NCBI GenBank assembly: GCA_003990745.1
Contig: RBNI01007143.1
Coordinates: 1 to 10,603 of the forward strand
Direction: 5' to 3'
DNA from: Jimgerdemannia flammicorona
Lineage: Eukaryota; Mucoromycota; Endogonomycetes; Endogonales; Endogonaceae
DNA: 10,603 bases
Positions 8,053-10,603 of this stretch are shown in pieces (within the stretch, counting starts at the first letter, position 1; each line of letters begins with the position of its first letter). The notes beneath the pieces are model-generated. The model did no database searches. It was not told where the DNA came from and saw only the letters and a program-made list of their open reading frames with translations. Made by a program: the position numbers and the translations under genes.

Positions 8053-8169
8053 GTAAAAAAAGGGGGGACTTGCCATCAGGTCGGCATTTTGAGGGAGGTC
8101 TTTAAACAAAACAGATTTTGTTGGTTATTTATTTTCGCATAATTCGCCAATCAAATATTTCAAGTACAG
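8053..8169 (+). other. Intron 3 of the hAT transposase
   Basis: AAG|GTAAAA ... AAGTACAG|ATT, 117 bp, phase 0. Removal joins EIGITTK to ILVITMDNATNN, as expected for the catalytic core. The interval contains an in-frame TAA. Confidence 0.75.
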
Positions 8170-8544
8170 ATTTTGGTCATTACAATGGACAATGCTACAA
8201 ACAACTCAATATTTTTCCAAGTTTTAGAGGCCAGCCTCAAACAGGAAAATGTGGCCTTCGGTGCAGAAAGCTGCCATGTGTGATGCCAGGCCCACATACT
8301 GAACCTTGCTGTTCAGGACTATCTTACACACATAGACAAAACATCTGAGAGAGGAGGGGCCCTAAGTATAATTTCCAAGCTATGCAAACTGGTTGTGTCA
8401 GTCTGATCATCCCCACAATGATGAGACAAATTCGCTGCGCAGTGTAGGGCAATCAGTTTAGCCCCGAAAGAGCTTATATTGGACATCTGTATGCGTTGGA
8501 ACTCAATATTTGCAATGATCCAGCGTGCACTGGAGTTTGCTGTG

Positions 8545-8633
8545 GTATGCATTCTTTTTTTCTTCAGTTAGCTGAAGCAACTGTTTCAGATGATGGAAGA
8601 TTTATTTAAAGAAAAAAAAAAAAAAAAAAAAAG
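8545..8633 (+). other. Probable intron 4 of the hAT transposase, with a 21-A run at its 3' end
   Basis: GTATGC opens right after QRALEFAV. An AG at 8632-8633, at the end of a run of 21 A (8612-8632), would join it in phase to PIDSTMAANKEI, where the family expects a KAID-like stretch before the EW motif. An alternative acceptor at 8588-8589 leaves the A-run in the coding sequence and breaks the frame. The A-run has probably grown by slippage. Confidence 0.5.
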
Positions 8634-8732
8634 CCAATAGATTCAACGATGGCTGCCAATAAGGAAATATAGGCCGAGGCTCTAGGTGAAAGTGAGTGGG
8701 ACGTACTTAGGAATGTTGTCAGAGTTTTGGAA

Positions 8733-8812
8733 GTAAGTGGTGGTTGCTCTGGCTCTATACTCATTTTGTCTGCCTCCGCACAATGCAATACCTCACCACA
8801 TATAACTGCCAG
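8733..8812 (+). other. Intron 5 of the hAT transposase
   Basis: GAA|GTAAGT ... ACTGCCAG|TGT, 80 bp, with a textbook donor. It joins NVVRVLE to CFDDCMKDI in phase, matching the family's continuous helix here. Confidence 0.8.
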
Positions 8813-10430
8813 TGTTTTGACGATTGTATGAAGGATATAATCAAACAAATGACCCCAACAATAAGCTCTGCGATACCAGTATACAACCTTCTGATTGACC
8901 GGCTAGAGGACAAGCTCGAGGACAGGCTGGAGGGTTGTGGTGATTTGCGGTTAAGCCCGGATCAGAGAGATACCATAGAGGTTGCTCTAAGCAAGCTCAG
9001 AAAGTACTACTCTCAAACAGATACCACTGTATACTCAATCAGTACAGGTATGTCGATATTGGTATATGGCTGTTGCCTCTTTCAAAATAGAGGAAACCCC
9101 GCAAAAACTCACTCTCCTTTTCTTCGAACAGTGCTGGACCCACACTTAAAGCTACAATACTATAAAGATCAGGGCTGAGAGCAGCACTTCATTGAGAGAA
9201 CCAAGCAGGCTATAATCAAAGTGTACCAGAAAAACTATGCACCACCGCAAGGTTCTGGCCAAAGTTCGGATGAATATGCTGAGGAATCTCTCCTGTCCCA
9301 CATTTACTTCAGCAGAAAGAGGAAGAGGGAGCCGTCAGTAGAAGAGCTACTGTCAATAGACAAACTTACCATTTACCTCGCCAGTGACTACATGGTCCTG
9401 CTGGAGGGCACAGAAGTGCTTAACTGGTGGAAGGTGGGTTGTCCAGCGACCCTTTCTCCACTACCTTACTGGTCACAAGGTTTGGTAGGCGACCTTCCAA
9501 GTCTCCTTTCCTCTATTATTACCCCCTTTACCTTGGGTTGGTTTGCTGTGCCTACAGGGGCATGGTGGGAGGAGGGCAATGGTGATGAGTTACCCCTTTA
9601 TCGGTGTTAGATCGGTGCTTCCTCCTCTTTTTCATGGATTCTGGTGCCTTCGGCTGCATCTGGGGTATACCCATTTTGGTGTGGCACCTTCTTCCTTTTG
9701 CCATCGCCAACAAGGAGTTGTCTCGGTGTGTCTCGGGCTATGTAGGGAGTTGGCCAACCTTGGGCATCAAGTGCTTAGTGTAGGTTACCTGCAAGTCCTC
9801 AGTACCTGTGGTGGGGCCCTCTGGCTTTGGCGAGCTTTCCGACAAGCACAGTTCTGGCATAGGTGACTGTTTTTCGGGTGTTGTCAGGATGGGAGGGGAG
9901 ATGGCTGTCACAGATAGGAGGAAGGGTGATAATAGTGGACCAGTAGGGTGCTAGGCTGGGGGTGGTCATTGGGGCTGGGGCAGATGCTACTTTGGTGGGG
10001 CCTTTTGATTGGTGTGGTGCAGTTAGGTGGTAGGTGTTACTCTCAGCTTCTTTTGGCGGTTAGCAGGGTTGGGCCCCAGTCATCTGGGGGGGTCGGGGGG
10101 CCCGAGGCTACCCATTTCAGGTGTCTTGGCTGCACTCAACTGGAACTGGGAGCTGACATGGCAACATGATCGAGGCCTGCAGGCTTGAATAGTGGGGTAT
10201 TGGGGGTTTCCTCCCACCTTATGTGTAAGTCCTCTACTTATCTCGACTGGGAGAACCAGGCTCTACCCACCGTATTGTGCTTTGATGAAGGGTTTTCTTT
10301 GTCTGTCATTCTCTTTGGGGTAGCAGGGGCTATTCTATTTGACTCGGGTGTGGCCTTGTACATACATTGAGTTCTCAGGCATGTGCTTTCGGTCATTAGC
10401 ATATGGTTGGGTTCCCCTGGTGGTAGGGAG

Positions 10431-10488
10431 AGCATGGTGTACAGAATGAGGTATGGGCCAATATAGGCCCTGCTGTACCTAGCATGGT
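10431..10488. repeat. 42-bp imperfect palindrome between 8-bp direct repeats
   Basis: AGCATGGT occurs at 10431-10438 and 10481-10488. Between them, GTACAG (10439-10444) pairs with CTGTAC (10473-10478), and GGGCC (10455-10459) pairs with GGCCC (10466-10470), giving a two-part hairpin with an AATATA loop. Confidence 0.6.
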
Positions 10489-10585
10489 CAAGCTGCTGGA
10501 CAATAGCTAGCCTAGGTTAATGGGGGGGCAGTGCTTGGTGGGTGGTGGGGGAGGGTTTTGGCCTATATAGTCTAGGTTCTCTTCC

Positions 10586-10591
10586 AATAAA
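10586..10591 (+). promoter_or_regulatory. AATAAA polyadenylation-signal-like motif
   Basis: AATAAA follows a TATA-like CCTATATAG by 15 bp. The pairing is typical of the U3-R part of LTRs, but it is only a short motif match. Confidence 0.3.
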
Positions 10592-10603
10592 AATCTGCAG
10601 GAC

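Larger units (their letters stand above)
6718..9433 (+). mobile_element. hAT-superfamily DNA transposon, decayed; left end to transposase C-terminal region
   Basis: The left end is placed at TAGTGCTCCAAACGAGTC (6718-6735), which has the form of many fungal and plant hAT termini (YAGTG followed by AAACG). It is followed by about 320 bp of subterminal repeats and then a transposase gene. Recognisable transposase sequence stops at 9433, in the middle of the dimerisation domain, so the right end is lost, displaced by other sequence, or outside the window. The 8 bp before the left end are AGATTAAG; no matching copy was seen downstream. Base composition changes sharply at 6718 relative to the AT-rich DNA to the left, which supports the boundary. 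Confidence 0.78.
7074..9433 (+). pseudogene. hAT transposase (BED zinc finger, RNase H-like core, partial dimerisation domain), multi-exon, inactivated
   Basis: The enzyme would cut and paste its element. Exons inferred from conserved protein and phase: 7074-7288, 7368-7759, 7843-8052, 8170-8544, 8634-8732, 8813-9433. BED finger: SEIWQHCAKIGDDVVCNYY joined to NQKFKILGGTTSNMNRYIKDKH; the second Cys and first His are both Tyr. Then FRNQLIRWIVYTDQPF, the first catalytic Asp in IDTWISPN, SFLGITGH, HSGDN-ADAF, VITMDNATNN (second Asp), CQAHILNLAVQD, MRWNSIFAMIQRALE, SEWDVL, ISSAIPVYNLL, LDPHLKLQYY and VLNWWK. Nonsense codons: TAG 7748, 7924 and 8670; TGA 8281, 8404, 8419, 8422 and 9176. At least five look like CGA or TGG codons altered by transition. 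A frameshift lies between about 7536 and 7562. The start at 7074 is uncertain, and the ERVFS end of the dimerisation domain is missing. Confidence 0.88.
9434..10603. other. G/T-rich sequence of unknown identity, possibly another inserted element
   Basis: From 9434 the plus strand becomes G/T-rich, with runs such as CTGGGGGGG, and is quite unlike the transposase exon that ends there. Several short open frames exist, but their translations are rich in Trp, Gly and Leu, as expected from biased composition, and I recognise no domain. The expected hAT C-terminal block is not found in any frame I read. The region could be a long terminal repeat, a LINE untranslated region or a long intron starting at the AAG|GTGGGT at 9431-9439. 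A TATA-like CCTATATAG (10562-10570) and AATAAA (10586-10591) near the right edge would suit a retroelement terminus. Confidence 0.4.

Noticed and set aside
7861..8109. Minus-strand 82-codon frame
   Set aside because: It is antisense to transposase exon 3, whose plus-strand translation carries the hAT catalytic motifs.
9221..9610. A standalone 129-aa protein
   Set aside because: Its first 70 residues are the continuation of the transposase after a TGA at 9176; the rest runs into unrelated G/T-rich DNA.
9543..10370. Short plus-strand frames (9543-9866, 9948-10169, 10185-10370)
   Set aside because: Composition-driven Gly/Trp/Leu/Val-rich translations with no recognisable domain and no consistent frame.

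Overview
The window reads as a transposon graveyard from a eukaryote, most likely a filamentous fungus. Evidence for that: a two-ORF LINE, a hAT transposase gene broken up by short GT-AG introns (about 80-117 bp), a sharply two-toned base composition, and C:G-to-T:A decay that looks like RIP or cytosine-methylation damage. I see no host protein-coding gene. The species cannot be named from the sequence.

Layout. (1) 1 to about 4400, minus strand: a nearly intact LINE. ORF1 is open at 2299-4329. ORF2 starts at 2268 and runs off the left edge. It carries an APE-type endonuclease, a linker and a reverse transcriptase with all core motifs. ORF2 is one continuous frame broken only by two TAG codons (1570-1572, 1159-1161). 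Because of these and the window edge, the RT half has no start-to-stop ORF and is easily missed. (2) About 4405-5100, minus strand: an AT-shifted, heavily mutated LINE reverse transcriptase. Its first 200 bp align by eye with 250-465 of the intact copy. A U6 snRNA retropseudogene (4703-4823) with a perfect 13-bp target-site duplication is inserted in it. (3) About 5100-6717: very AT-rich sequence with no gene, containing a degraded inverted repeat at about 6219-6500. (4) 6718-9433, plus strand: the left end of a hAT DNA transposon, comprising a terminal motif, subterminal 14-bp repeats, and a decayed transposase gene with a BED zinc finger, catalytic core and the start of the dimerisation domain. 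It has five recognisable introns, eight nonsense codons, one frameshift and one lost splice donor. (5) 9434-10603: G/T-rich sequence of unknown identity where the hAT C-terminus should be, ending in TATA-like and AATAAA motifs and holding a small palindrome between 8-bp direct repeats.

How the parts relate. The LINE machinery is the natural source of the U6 insertion, since U6-LINE template-switch chimeras are known from mammals and fungi. Decay follows two patterns: CpA-to-TpA-like in the AT-rich LINE relic and U6 copy, and largely CpG-to-TpG in the hAT element. Comparisons are by-eye alignments and recall of family motifs; no database search was run.
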